DNA of 64,000 nt from Neodontobutis hainanensis (taxonomy: Eukaryota; Chordata; Actinopteri; Gobiiformes; Odontobutidae). The stretch spans positions 8,022,501 to 8,086,500 of the forward strand of contig JALDNG010000041.1 in NCBI GenBank assembly GCA_024349245.1, given 5' to 3'. The notes below the pieces were generated by a model. That model had not been told where the DNA came from. It was given only the letters and a program-made list of their open reading frames with translations, and did no database searches. Positions within the stretch are counted from its first letter, which is position 1; every line of letters begins with the position of its first letter. The translations under genes and the position numbers were made by a program. Below are positions 1 through 10,063 of this stretch, in pieces.

Positions 1-112
1 TTCAAAAACACAAGGGTCACACACAGAAAAGCTGCGTTTACCCATTACTGGGAAGATTGTCTGGAAAGCTGACACACGGGGACAAGATGATCTGCAGAGA
101 ACAATGGGAAGG

Positions 113-114
<2 letters not shown>

Positions 115-181
<67 letters not shown>
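115..181. repeat. (GT)n microsatellite
   Basis: About 33 uninterrupted GT units lie about 0.9 kb upstream of the phospholipase A2 gene. The tract is long and pure enough to be length-polymorphic. Confidence 0.98.
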
Positions 182-183
<2 letters not shown>

Positions 184-309
184 GTGATCTGAAACAAGAC
201 ACAAGGTGAATATCAAAATATTACAGTAAATAACAAAGACTGAAAACAAAAACATAACCTTAAGAGCTGGACATTCATTTTGTTTGCAAATTGAAGTAGG
301 TCTGGAGCC

Positions 310-339
310 CCTCCCATTCAAACATGTTTGAATGGGAGG
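310..339. repeat. Perfect 30-bp palindrome
   Basis: The half-site CCTCCCATTCAAACA is followed with no spacer by its exact reverse complement. The element is 15+15 bp with no mismatch and could form a cruciform or hairpin. It may be the fused ends of a degenerate inverted-repeat element. The sequence either side (about 340-900) shows no gene. Confidence 0.95.
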
Positions 340-967
340 TAAAAATCCTTTACCTCAAATGGGGCGGGCTTCATGCAGTGGTCTGTTTCTGGGTTAATGT
401 TTGTTGGTTCAAAGGCAATATGCAGTGTTGGGCACTGCCCATGAATTCTGAATGTATTGTCTATAATTCTTAAATTCAGAAGAAGTAGCTTTGATCTTTT
501 TGAGCCCAGTTATTGAAAAGCTTTGATTTTGCTTATTGTAATTTATATATATTGGTGCTTTTTTATTGGTGCTTTTTGGCAATGTCCAAAAAGTCCAGAA
601 GCCACATTAATGCCAACAGACTCTGATTTTATTTTAGAAAACACATAGGGACTAAAATCAGTCGTAAAATAACAGTGAAAGATTTCATGAGTAGGATTCC
701 TGGAAGTAAATAATTTTGCAATAAATGTCTTAAGAAAGATGGCTTGTGGATACATGGTTAAACCCACTCTACCTGTGGCTAGTCAGCAAACTTCATAATG
801 ATCACATTGTTGTGAGATATTTCATCCTCTGTGTTTTATGATAAAATTGTAGTTTTGCATTTCCTCTCAGGGGAGTCCCTCGCCCCGGGGCTGGGTAACT
901 TTTCATTCAAGTGTACATTCAACTCATGGCGCTGTTCAGAGAGCGTGAGAGTTTTTGCCTTCCTTTA

Positions 968-983
968 CACCTGCCGCGTTTGT
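968..983 (+). promoter_or_regulatory. PTF1-like bipartite site (E-box plus weak TC-box)
   Basis: The E-box CACCTG (968-973) is followed after 5 bp by TTTGT (979-983), about 85 bp upstream of the TATA-like box of the pancreatic phospholipase gene. Pancreatic acinar genes are typically driven by PTF1, which binds CACCTG plus a TTTCCC-type box one helical turn apart. The E-box is exact and the second half is weak. Function is inferred from position and gene identity. Confidence 0.4.
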
Positions 984-1051
984 ACGAGGTGAAACCCTCC
1001 ACAAAATAAACATATCAGCAGCTGATGGGGCTGCACTCAAGGTCTCTGTTC

Positions 1052-1060
1052 AATAAATAG
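1052..1060 (+). promoter_or_regulatory. TATA-like box of pla2g1b
   Basis: AATAAATAG lies about 46-54 bp upstream of the start codon. This would place transcription start near 1082-1088 and give a 5' UTR of only about 20 nt, which is normal for a secreted digestive enzyme gene. Confidence 0.6.
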
Positions 1061-1105
1061 GGGGCCCCATCCCAGTGAGAGCCACTCTGACCACAGGAGA
1101 CCACC

Positions 1106-2238
1106 ATGAAGACCGCTCCGGTTCTCTTTCTTTTGGCTGTAAGCCTTTCTGTTGGTGAGTAGATCTTGACATAAATGGATATCATTGATTCATTTTTACA
1201 AACACTAACTCATGCTGTTTGTTGTATTTCAGCTTACTCCTTGAATTACAAAGCTCTTCATCAGTTCCGAAAAATGATCTTGTGTGTGTTGCCTAATAGC
1301 TGGCCTGCGCTGGACTACGCAGACTATGGCTGCTATTGTGGAAAGGGAGGCTCTGGCACTCCTGTGGACGAACTGGACGAGTAATCTTTTTTATCCACTC
1401 AGAATAAATCAGTAGAGGCTTTATTTAATCGTCATAACTCATAAAATCATTGTGATTTCAGATGCTGCCAGGTGCACGACCAGTGCTACAGTGATGCCAT
1501 GCAGCATCCTGACTGCTGGCCCATCTTCGACAACCCTTACACCGAGATTTATGCCTACAGCTGCGACAAAGAAAACAAGAAGATCTCCTGCCTAAGTAAG
1601 TAGATATTAAGATCAAACATGTCTAAATGATAGGACCTAAAGAGTTAGTGTTGGAATGTTACACAGAGGAAGACAGTGAATATTAAGAAATTATAAGCTA
1701 ATTGGCCCTCCCAATTTACAGTTCCCACGGCCATTCAGATATAAATTCTGATTGGTTTGCAGTAGTTGTCACACCCTCCTGAAAATTATACTAGACTTCT
1801 TCTTCATTCATAGAAAATTAAGTTTGAAGACCTGCCAGACTAGTGCATTTCTAAAACGTCTGTGTGCGGACTCTGTTTTTTTTTACTGATCCTCTTCCAT
1901 TAACTGCACGAGAAGCAAACTCAACATTGCTACCAGAGAAGCATAAAGGATCAGGACATTTAAGAACCATTTTGTTTATAAATTTAAAAACTCATCAATA
2001 TGTTTCAGCTGGGTTTGCGTTTAGACAACATCATGTCCCTTTAGGGCTACCATAGGTGCTCTCAGGCGGCACAAAAGGAGGAGCGTATTGTTTTAATACT
2101 CTTTTCTTTCTTTTTTCAGGTTCCAACAATGTGTGTGAGATGTTCATCTGTGAGTGCGACAGGAAGGCTGCTGAGTGTTTTTCCAGATCTCCTTGGAACC
2201 CAGAGCACGAGCATCTGCCCAGCGACAGGTGCAAGTGA
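1106..2238 (+). CDS. pla2g1b: Group IB (pancreatic) secretory phospholipase A2, 4 exons
   Basis: A calcium-dependent secreted enzyme that hydrolyses the sn-2 ester of phospholipids, in fish as in mammals mainly a pancreatic digestive enzyme. Coding exons are 1106-1154, 1233-1380, 1462-1595 and 2120-2238; all introns are GT-AG and in phases 1, 2 and 1. Together they give 149 aa, the usual length for the family. The start ATG is in a good context (CCACCATGA) and begins a hydrophobic signal peptide (residues 1 to about 18). The calcium loop YGCYCGKGG is in exon 2. The catalytic His is in CCQVHDQCY at the start of exon 3, and the partner Asp is in ICECD in exon 4. The mature part has 14 cysteines, as expected for seven disulfides. 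The extra segment before the exon 3 end fits the pancreatic loop of group IB. One mild oddity: the residue before the CC pair is Glu (codon split GA|A), where mammals usually have Lys or Arg. No frameshift or lost active-site residue is seen, so the gene looks intact. Confidence 0.96.
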
Positions 2239-2363
2239 AGAACTCAGTCTTCAGTTACACAAGAACCTAAACTCACAGAACAATTGGCTTCTTCTATTTT
2301 AATTAAAGATGGTTACATTAATTAAAAGACTCTGAGCGGCTTGGCAAAATGTACATTTTTTTC

Positions 2364-2369
2364 AATAAA
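2364..2369 (+). terminator. Poly(A) signal AATAAA of pla2g1b
   Basis: A canonical AATAAA lies 126 nt after the stop codon, in a T-rich 3' flank. The implied 3' UTR is about 150 nt. Confidence 0.7.
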
Positions 2370-2428
2370 AATTAAAGAACAATCTGTTTTCTTTTACCAA
2401 AAGTGACCCAAAGTGGCCCCAGTGTCAC

Positions 2429-2430
2429 TA

Positions 2431-2514
<84 letters not shown>

Positions 2515-2533
2515 TAGATGGATATAGATATAT
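2429..2533. repeat. (TA)n - (GA)n - GATA compound microsatellite
   Basis: About 30 TA units (2429-2490) run into about 11 GA units (2491-2512), then imperfect GATA/GATATA. It lies just past the poly(A) site of pla2g1b. Confidence 0.97.
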
Positions 2534-5080
2534 GTATTCTGTCCTCAGGTCATTGTTCAGACAACACCAGACACAGCTCTGAGCAGCAGCAGCTGGTTAC
2601 ACGTCGCTGGCCGTCAGCCAACTGTAACTGCTGTGGCTTCGCAGATAAACTGAATCTAAAGATGAGCGCAAGGACGAATCACAAAGATATTGACCGCGGA
2701 CTAAGCTCATTTCTTACCTAAAGTCGTCATATCAAAGGACTAATTCTGTCTTGTGTACATCATAAAATGAGAGTTTAAAATGTGTGAACAATTGCTCTAA
2801 AATGAAATTGTTGTATCAGAATGATATTAGGGTTTTAGTTTAGTCTTATAAACTGATAAGTTAATCTATTTCAGACATCCTCTCCAGCAAGCAAGGATCT
2901 CTGTTTACAAAATACCCTTGGAATAGCTGAGGCTAGAAGCACAAAAGTGGTGTCCTTTTGTGTTTCTAGGGAGAGTGCTGTGAGTAATAAATATGCCTCA
3001 CCCAGAGCTGGCATCACCTCAAACCATCTAATTTAAATCATGGCGTACAAGGTTCAAATGTGTGTTACCCTTATAATAGATGTTTATGGACCATCCCTTT
3101 TTAATTATATGTTATTATAAGGATTTGAGGAGGGAACCCATTGGATGGTTGCGGTCATGAGGTGTGTTGTAATGTTTGGACGGCATGTAAAATATGTAAC
3201 TCCTCTCATGTGATGTCATTCAAGCACGACAAATGAGACTGGTGCTTCATATTCAATTCAATTTTTATTACAGACACAATTTTGGTCTTTGGATTGAAAC
3301 ATATATAGCAAAAGTTTAAATGAAAAATGGCAGTGCTTTCTCTGGGCAGACTAGGTTGGTTTAGAGCCTCTATAATGGAGTAATCTGACTCCAGAATCCG
3401 ACTCATAAATTTATAAATTCATTGCCCGAGCAGCGAGTCGCATGTCGGTGAGAGTTCATGAATAGTTGATTGGCACATTACAATCTGCTCTACGTAAACC
3501 TTGGTAAAAAGTGACCAGTAGTACTTACCTTCTTGGCTTTTAATGACCATTGCATTGCTTTTTTTACTGTAAAATTTTTACATCAATCTGCGGCATACGC
3601 TGAGCTCACATTGTGGCATCCCCTGCTCCATATGGACTCAGGCTTCAGATGATTAACAACAAAAGTTCCATAACGTACTTGAAAGCTTAAAAATATGATC
3701 AGTTTTTTTGTGAACCCTGATTTGAACTCTCTCTGATCTAGTTTGATGTAGTGATTTAACTGGCCACTAGAGGGCCCCACATAGGTAAACACAATCACAC
3801 AGCTCTCTTGTTTTGCTGTTTCCCCTTTTAGATGAGCTACACCTTAGGGAAGACAACTTATCACCTCCTCTTTCCGATGTTTTGTTATGTAACTGGTAAT
3901 GGATATCATGGATAAGGCTCACTTTACTGTACTGTGAAGCCTGCCAGCCTTTGTTGCTCCGTTGTTATGATGATATGCAACACCTGACACCTGTGCGGCA
4001 CCGCTCTGTCTAATGAATGAATAAGTTCCAAAGGGACTGACGTCACCGAGCTGCAACAGTTCACAGCAGCATGTCCTGGAGAGAGAACGGAGGAAACGCG
4101 AGACATAAACAAGTCAAACCGACCAGTTTGGATAAAGAAGGTGTGTGGCAAGGAGAGAAGAGACAAACTGCCGCTCTGGGACTGTCACTGTATCTACTGA
4201 TGACCCCACCCTTGCATGTGAAAACACAGGCCTCTCTGCTCTTTTACACAATGCGTTGCCATGGCGACGTCCTGTTTGGCATACCAATAGGGCTCTTCAC
4301 AAAACATTTCCGAGAGTCGTATCGAACTTCTCACAGCACCGAGATGACTGGTTGGAACACGTTCAGCCTTGGGCCTGAATGATCCTTCGGTTTATTGACT
4401 TATTGTGTCTGGTATGCAAGATGTACTTTCACTCTAAGGAACATCACAGGGATATGTGAACCTGCCGGCTTTTGTTACAACCAAGAGAAATGTGAAAGTA
4501 CATTGTGACCTAGCCTCATTCCTTACTCCTATTACTGTGCTTGTTTGAAATTGGTTACTAGCCAGAAGAAACAACGTATATGGAGTCACGTGTTCTTGTT
4601 ATGGGTTTATGTGATATGCTGTGGTATTGGTTTAGGCCTCAAATGGCATTAAATGCTTGCAATTTCAATTCTGCCAGGTAAGCAAATGCATTTCCAAATG
4701 GATTTATTCAAAACAACAGGAAATGAGAAAATGATCAGAAGAGAATAAATCTTGATGGGAACAGTCAAAACTGGCCTTTGGTGAACTACAGGTGATTTAA
4801 GTTCAATTTGAGCCAGCACCTCGATGTTCTCAGGGTAAACGTCTAACTGTTAATAACACACAATGTGAGAGATAATTGAAAGTAATCATGAAACGAGCTT
4901 GCAGTTGCAGAAAGTGTCAGGGAGTCGCCCGCTCCTGGCTCCACTTGTTTGTGCTTTGTTTCATGATTACTGTGCATGGTCATGTCATGTATGTGCGGCA
5001 CATCAAAGCTCTACACATGAACAAACTTGTTTGTGTTTGTTGCTAAAAATTCTCTTAAATAAAATCGAAGGCCAAAGCAC
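2534..5080. other. Intergenic gap between convergent genes
   Basis: No coding exon is recognised. Most of the stretch is AT-rich. The segment 3930-4400 is more balanced in composition and carries the motif cluster listed separately. Open frames here (for example 4071-4382) resemble no protein I know. Confidence 0.6.
4038..4288. promoter_or_regulatory. CRE, RFX X-box and CCAAT motif cluster
   Basis: A full palindromic CRE (TGACGTCA, 4038-4045), a near-perfect palindromic RFX X-box (GTTGCCATGGCGAC, 4255-4268) overlapped by a CRE-like half (CGACGTCC, 4265-4272), and a CCAAT box (4284-4288) 15 bp further on. The X-box / CRE-like / CCAAT order and spacing recall the X1-X2-Y module of RFX-dependent promoters. 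The segment lies downstream of both genes' 3' ends, so any target is unknown. The motifs are seen directly; regulatory function is inferred. Confidence 0.4.
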
Positions 5081-5099
5081 TATGTAGTTTTGCACAACG

Positions 5100-5105
5100 T
5101 TTATT
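5100..5105 (-). terminator. Poly(A) signal AATAAA of ppp1r3c
   Basis: TTTATT on the + strand is AATAAA on the gene strand, 130 nt beyond the stop codon at 5235. Confidence 0.55.
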
Positions 5106-5234
5106 ACACATAAATATTACATTAGAAATCAATCAACCCTTCATAGGCAACAGGAAAAGTCTTGTTGTAAGGTGCACTTGTTGCATAATAACTTTTTAAT
5201 AAATATTTCATTTCAGTTTTTTTCTTTCTGTGGC

Positions 5235-7111
5235 CTATTTCACTGGACACATTTTCCATTCTGTTCCCTCTCGTGATAAACTCCGAAGATACGACAGATC
5301 AGCAAAGCTCTGCACATCGATGGGAGTCATATGTGAAGGCCGAGATGGCAGACGGTATCTGGAAAGCGTCGGAGAACTACGGACCATGTCGCCTGGGTTA
5401 CTGTTACTGTCCTTCTCTATGTGAATCCTATAGTTCTGCCCCCGGTTGTCGTCCCACAGCTGCACTGCACCAGGGTCTGGCCTGTAGGACACACAGAACT
5501 CTATCCCGTCCTCTGGGTCTAAACTCTGTGGAAGGCTCAGGTCAAAGGAAAAGATGTCTGTATCCAGAGCCCCACAGCGCTGCTGCTGCAAGAAGCTGCA
5601 GGGAATGTCATAATGGCTCCTCCAAGAGTCAAAGCTCATTTTGACCTGCACAGTTTGTTCAAAGCCAAAGTGGGAGACTCGAACTTTGCCACTGAGACAG
5701 AACTCTGACACACTGCAACTTTCCAACTGCACACCCACATCCCTTTGACGGGAAAGAAAGACTTTAAAGTCAAGCGATGGCTGTGTAAAAGCCAGTCTTA
5801 GTTTATAAGGGCGTCCTCTGCTTGGGGTCTGTGGCTTGGCTCCAAAGCGGCTCATCATTAAAGACGGCAAAGGAGGATAAGACGGCGATGAAGATAAGGG
5901 CTCTGAGATGAAAAGCCGCACAGCAGTAAGCACCAGGCCTTTAGTGTCGGCGAAGACCACCCGCTTCTTCAGACCGCAGCCGTCTCTACGGAAACAGCTC
6001 CGAGGCTCAGATGACGAAGGCGAAGGCGAGGGCGGCAGTGATGAGGAGGTGGATGACGATGATACAGAGGAGGATGAAGAGGAGGTGGAGGGATGGCGTG
6101 GTGAGTAGGTGCCGGCCCTGTGATCGCAGTCTGTGGAAGAAAAGAGACGCTGCGTGGATCTCAGCGGAGACATGGACAGCAGCTGGTGAAGAGGCTGGCG
6201 CTGGCTCAGACTCAGGCACGCAGCCAGCTCCACGGGCATCACACTCGAGGGAGGGGGACCGCCGAACGCATGCAGCACTCTGAAGAGAACAGAGAACTTA
6301 GTAAACTGCGTAGAATAATCTTATGTACATATGTCATGGTTCATATTTATGTGTACTTTTAAGCACATTGAAATGTCTTGATAAAATTTATGATCTAAAC
6401 ACATCAAGAGTCAGTAATACATGGCATGATGGTCATAATAACTGGACAGAATTTATGTTGGAGTAAAGACCTTTAGCTCTTTGTACCAGTCGGGAGTGCT
6501 GCGCTAGTTTTTCTCTGAAAACAGTAAAATGGTGTTTTCTGTGGTTTATACTTATTTTTGGTATTTGTAAAACTAAGCTAACTTAGCTAATACAGAAAGA
6601 ATAAACTGGCATATTAATTTTTTTTATTGTACAAAATACTAAGCCTGACAACAACATTTTGTTGTCCGTATTTCATTATGGCCTGGTCATGAAAACAGTC
6701 TTGTTACTTTTTACTATCTTTTGTTCTTTATTCATTTTCTTTTTTGCAATTGTGGCTATACTGGATGGTTATATTTGCATGAGAACTGTAAATGTAACAG
6801 GGATTTTTTTGTGAATAAAACCAAGCATAAATCATCTAAATTTATAATGTTTTTAAACTTTGTTTTTGATCACATAACCCATTATTAATTGAATAATTAG
6901 TGGCTAGCAATGACAAACAAATGACAACAGATGACAAATTACCTAAGGTTTGTGGCAGAGTATGTTTTTGATTCCTTAACACTGATTTAACTAAAACGAA
7001 AGCTTCTTCTAGTTTGATGTTTTGATCTACACATAGCCCCTTTAATGCCACATGGAACTACAAATAAACTAATGTAAATGAAATCATTGTGCCTTACCTT
7101 GTACAATTCAT
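5235..7111 (-). CDS. ppp1r3c: Protein phosphatase 1 regulatory subunit 3C-like, glycogen-targeting, 2 exons
   Basis: Scaffold that brings the PP1 catalytic subunit to glycogen, favouring dephosphorylation of glycogen synthase and phosphorylase in the cytosol. The coding exons are 7098-7111 (14 nt, encoding MNCT plus two bases of Arg) and 5235-6279, joined by a GT-AG intron (donor AG|GTAAGG, acceptor TCTTCAG|A). The main exon has no in-frame ATG at its 5' end: its first full codon is GTG (Val), so a start there would be wrong. The spliced product is 352 aa; mammalian PPP1R3C is about 317 aa with the same tiny first coding exon. Features: SSVMPVEL near residues 16-23, shared with PPP1R3C; a Ser-rich stretch (about 68-95); the PP1-docking RVxF motif in KKRVVFAD (RVVF at 111-114); a CBM21 glycogen-binding domain (about 170-290) ending in WDDNRGQNYRI. 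Another in-frame ATG lies 6 nt upstream (7115-7117), which would add Met-Thr. The 3B and 3D paralogues fit less well because of the N-terminal motif and intron. The teleost paralogue (a, b or c2 copy) cannot be decided here. Confidence 0.92.
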
Positions 7112-7119
7112 GGTCATGG

Positions 7120-8290
7120 CTTCAGAAGTTATTTTCTTTGAGGCTTTGGCGTTTCAACGTTGTATTTTTCAGAACACTGTCTCTTTGCAAATCCAAAATT
7201 ATCTACGAGCAGACAAATAGAGAAGCAGAGAACCAGTCAAAAACAGTTCAGCCGTAAGTTAGTGTCAAATAAAGCCATCTGATACTCACAGATTGTGTAG
7301 CTCCATGCCCTTCGCAGAAATATTGATGAGGAGAGGAGAAACAAACAGCTGATTACGGTTGTGTGTCTGTCTGTCACTGGATCTTATGAGTGGGGCTTTT
7401 CACAAGAGGCTGAACCTTTAGAGAAAGCACGTGGCTCCTGTTTAGCCAATAGAAAGATGCATGTCTGTTTATGTCTCGCCCCTGAAGAATGGTGCCAGGA
7501 AAAAAGCTTTTTTTCACAGGTTATCACAATAGGTCTTCTCTGCAATGTTTTTAGTGGTAGTTTTGAACAGCACAAAAATGTAGCTGTGCCTAGTCTGAGT
7601 TACTGACTCCAAAAGTCAAAATAATGTAACTTTGTCTGCAGACTTCAGTAAAATGTTAAAAACATAAAAAGCATTGAAAAGAAAAAGGGTAGTCCAAATT
7701 GAATCAGATCAGAAAGTCACACTGTCCAGTGCTCTGGTTTGAACCTGGTTCCAAGAACAAATGTTAAAGCAGTACCTCAATAAGGTGTGGAGGCTTATTG
7801 TTTTACTGTCACTGTCATTTACGTTACAAAGCCCCAGGACAGCTTTGAACCATCATAAGGTCACTGTATCATTTGATCTTTGCAAAACATTCCACAGGAT
7901 TAAAATTACATATACACAATGATAGGCTTAGAAAGGGTTTATTAGTTTATACCTGTTCAACAGGCCTGGGAACGCCTCAGTATTCCTCCAGAAAAGCTGG
8001 AGGAAGTCTCTGTGGGGAGGCTTAGACTACTGCACCCATGACCCAGCCCCGGATAAGTGGATGAAAATAAACACGGACCATGAACATGGATGTGCTAGTA
8101 CAAGATGTCCCGTAAATCATAGTCCAATAACAACTGACAAGTTGAAACAAAAATTAGTGCCTTTTACCATCATTTAATGCAGTAATGAGGCATTTACACG
8201 ATGCCAAAGCACACGCACCGGCCTGAAGTGTAATAATATAAAGACAACCTGCTTTAACAGGGAGCTTCCTGGTTGTTGAGAACACTGTAG
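7120..8290. other. 5' flank of ppp1r3c, nothing else recognised
   Basis: This is the presumed promoter and 5' UTR region of the - strand gene. A possible donor on that strand (CT|GTGAGTAT near 7290) and an acceptor-like CAAAGAGACAG near 7180 hint at a 5' UTR intron, but both are weak. No TATA box is clear. Confidence 0.4.
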
Positions 8291-8299
8291 TATGTCTAC

Positions 8300-8660
8300 C
8301 AGGCCTGTAGGGGTGCTGTAAAACACTGCTAACATGACAGTCATTATGGAAGGTTGGTGGTTTGATTCCCGCTCTCCCCAGTTTATACTGTCACTGTGTC
8401 CTCCGGCGAGACCCACCTTGCCTCCAGGGGCACTCGGGTGTATGAATGTGTGTGATTGTGTGTGATTGTGGAGCTGAGTTTGTTGGTGGTCGGAGAAGGC
8501 ATGAGCGGTGTGTGTGTGTGTGAGAGCCCCCCTCTCTGTCTGTCTCAGGTGTGAATGTGTGTGAATGGGGTAAATGGAAGCATAATGTAAAGTGCGTTGG
8601 GTGCCTGAGAAGGGTATGAAAAAGCACTGTATAAATGCATGCCATTTACCATTACACCAA
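8300..8660 (+). repeat. tRNA-derived SINE, variant with CACTGTATAAATGC-type tail
   Basis: A degenerate tRNA-like head contains a B-box-like GGTTTGATTCCC (8356-8367). It is followed by a body that opens with CCAGTTTATACTG and then TGTGTCCTCC (the 44-kb copy has TGTCCTTGG), a GTGTGAATG-rich middle, and a LINE-like 3' end TAAAGTGCGTTGGG...AAAAAGCACTGTATAAATGC. The head is shared with the copy at 44 kb, but the tail differs. A further tail of this type (AAAAGCACTATATAAATAC) stands alone at about 20395-20415. Confidence 0.75.
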
Positions 8661-8669
8661 GAATGAAGG

Positions 8670-10032
8670 AGGTACGCTCCAAGTCAGACAACTTACTGAA
8701 GCTAAATTTGAATGCAACAAATTAAGAAAACTTCCTAAATAAGGAAACTTCCTAAGGCCTTAGCTATGACCTGCACGTACTCCATGATCGCCATGATAAG
8801 AGCTGTCTCTCCTCAGTAAAGAAAAAAGGTAAGAAAGGAGCTGTAGTGCTTCCTTACTTGCCCCCCTTAGCATTGGAACCTCCAGACATTCCTTTCCTAA
8901 ACATAACTATCTGCATACACCATTTAAAAGAATACTGCTGTAGAACCACAGTGTCTTGTGCCAGACTGTTATTTACAGTTTACGCAGATTTCAGTGAAAC
9001 ATACTTTTTCACACATTTCTTTTTATTTGCTAGAAATGAAACTTGCATAAATCCACAATGACATTTTCTGAATGAACGGAGCGCTCCTGAGGTTAGTGGA
9101 GTCAAATTGTCCAAATACTGACGACGTTTACACAAGAAGGAACCTCCTGCTGTCTTACTGCTGACCTCATAAAGTTTCATTCAAAGGTTAAGAAACAATG
9201 TTTAGGATTGTGTGTAGGCAGCAGCCAATAACTGTCTAAGATCCAGCTTATTTTCAGTTTACAGACCTTTTGGTTTTGTGGAGTGAGTATAAACAAATGG
9301 CCAAAACTGAATCTTTAAGTTTTCAATAAACTTCCTCTAAATTGTTTTTCATTTTTCAAATCTATGACCTTAAATCACTGTCATACTTATTTTCTGAGAC
9401 AGACCTGTGGTGTAAAATTTGGTGTGTCTAGTCTCCATATAAGGTATCTTGAGAATGTGCATGCACCCGGGAGGAAGCCGCCCTGTGTATAGACTTTCAC
9501 CGGTGAGATCATGCACGGCTGGAACGAGTAAAGCTTAGCACATTACATTCCAGACGCACACATTAGCCGTCTGTCTTCATGTCTCTTTTAATTATTCTTT
9601 CCATCTTCAACACGCTAGCCAATGTTGTGCAATGTGAAAGTATGAAGTAACATTAGTAATGCGTGTAGCTGCAGAGTTTACAAGAGTCCCACAATGTACG
9701 GTATTTTTCACTGGAGGTTATCAGAATCAGCAGTAGCACTGGGAATTCCTTTCGTCACTTGTTTGTCGTTGATTATTCTGAGAAGGGTCACAAAAGGCCA
9801 GAGGTTCTGGTTACATGATTTGCGAACAGATTTTCTCATTCACTAATTTGTCAGTGGCAGAAAACTCATACTATACACTATAAAAAAACATGGAAATGAA
9901 ACTTTACTGGTGTGGTAGTGTTGAGTAGTATCTTAGTTTAAGTTATAAGGCCAGACAACTTGACCTTGTCCTGAAATTATTTTTTTTTGCGGGCAGGGTA
10001 GTGGACAAAGATGACATTGTTAAAAAGTATGT

Positions 10033-10063
<31 letters not shown>

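Noticed and set aside
4071..4382. 103-codon open frame in the intergenic gap
   Set aside because: No family resemblance. The region is better described by its promoter-like motifs.
5908..6108. Acidic Asp/Glu-rich frame on the + strand
   Set aside because: It is the antisense shadow of the Ser-rich segment of ppp1r3c.
6276..6278. Start of ppp1r3c at a GTG codon in the main exon
   Set aside because: The codon follows a splice acceptor. An ATG on a small upstream exon matches the family's N-terminus and gene structure.
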